From Acidobacteriota bacterium (lineage in GTDB: Bacteria; Acidobacteriota; Vicinamibacteria; Vicinamibacterales; SCN-69-37): DNA of 64,000 nucleotides. Below, piece by piece: positions 62,681 through 64,000 of the stretch. Both the position numbers and the translations under genes were made by a program. The notes below the pieces were generated by a model, which worked only from the letters and a program-made list of their open reading frames with translations, did not search any database and was not told the origin of the DNA. Numbering within the stretch: position 1 is the stretch's first letter; every line of letters begins with the position of its first letter. The stretch lies in NCBI GenBank assembly GCA_020853395.1, contig JADYYY010000003.1, positions 100,542 to 164,541 of the forward strand, read 5' to 3'.

Positions 62681-62702
62681 GGTCGTGCCTGTGCCGTAGA
62701 AT
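62673..62702 (+). promoter_or_regulatory. Possible sigma-70 promoter for secA
   Basis: TTGCCC (62673-62678), 18 bp, TAGAAT (62697-62702). The -10 matches five of six. The -35 lies inside the last CCCTTTG repeat. Transcription would begin near 62709, about 67 bases before secA. Confidence 0.4.
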
Positions 62703-62775
62703 CGTTGGAATCTCCTGACGCCGGCGCCGCGTCCGTGTCCTCTGGTCGCCCTCCGGCATCAGGGGCATCCTCCGA

Positions 62776-64000
<1,225 letters not shown>

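Overview
The window reads as a piece of chromosome from a high-GC, diderm (Gram-negative-type) bacterium. LPS transport genes, a Tol-Pal system, a type II secretion locus with PilM/N/O/P-type inner-membrane proteins, and RGG/RGRG-rich periplasmic proteins next to PQQ-dehydrogenase and cytochrome c genes together suggest an Acidobacteriota member, perhaps Vicinamibacteria. That placement is inference from gene content, not a tree. Almost every base is coding, genes overlap by 1-17 bp inside operons, and convergent genes often meet end to end. No rRNA, tRNA, CRISPR array, insertion sequence or prophage was seen.

Layout, left half. 1-2125 (+): end of rimI, a DUF465 protein closed by a strong hairpin, then psd and pssA for phosphatidylethanolamine synthesis. 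2055-5900 (-): a very large NtrY-like sensor kinase. 5990-8319: a membrane protein and a convergent PQQ-repeat protein. 8384-22378 (+): a long colinear run guaA, dnaE, accA, recJ, lptC/ostA, lptB, rpoN, hpf, rapZ, cupin. 22463-27837 (-): tolQ-tolR-tonB/tolA-tolB-pal-cpoB-ssb. 27960-35778 (+): recN, miaB, a BFN-domain protein, parA, parB, an AT-rich palindromic gap, and an unusual fused lptF-lptG.

Layout, right half. 35762-39630 (-): a membrane-anchored PHP protein, metK and xerD. 39780-41784 (+): murQ and a beta-lactamase-fold hydrolase. 41785-52301 (-): a type II secretion cluster (gspF, gspE, pilM, pilN, pilO, pilP, a secretin with a C-terminal cohesin domain, three pseudopilin-like proteins) with one Ig-like lipoprotein gene inserted on the opposite strand. 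52440-53330 (-): a lipoprotein. 53406-55424 (+): a two-gene microcompartment locus (BMC-H shell protein plus acylating aldehyde dehydrogenase). 55564-57261 (+): an MltD-like transglycosylase. 57295-59870 (-): a diheme cytochrome c and PQQ alcohol dehydrogenase. 60057-64000 (+): comM, an M23 peptidase and the first part of secA.

Working together: much of the window serves the cell envelope (phospholipid, LPS export, Tol-Pal, murein recycling and cleavage, type II and Sec secretion), interleaved with replication, repair and segregation genes (dnaE, recJ, ssb, recN, parAB, xerD). The least ordinary parts are the minimal microcompartment locus, the cohesin-tailed secretin with its embedded opposite-strand lipoprotein gene, the single-chain LptF-LptG, and the G-quadruplex-capable tract in front of secA.
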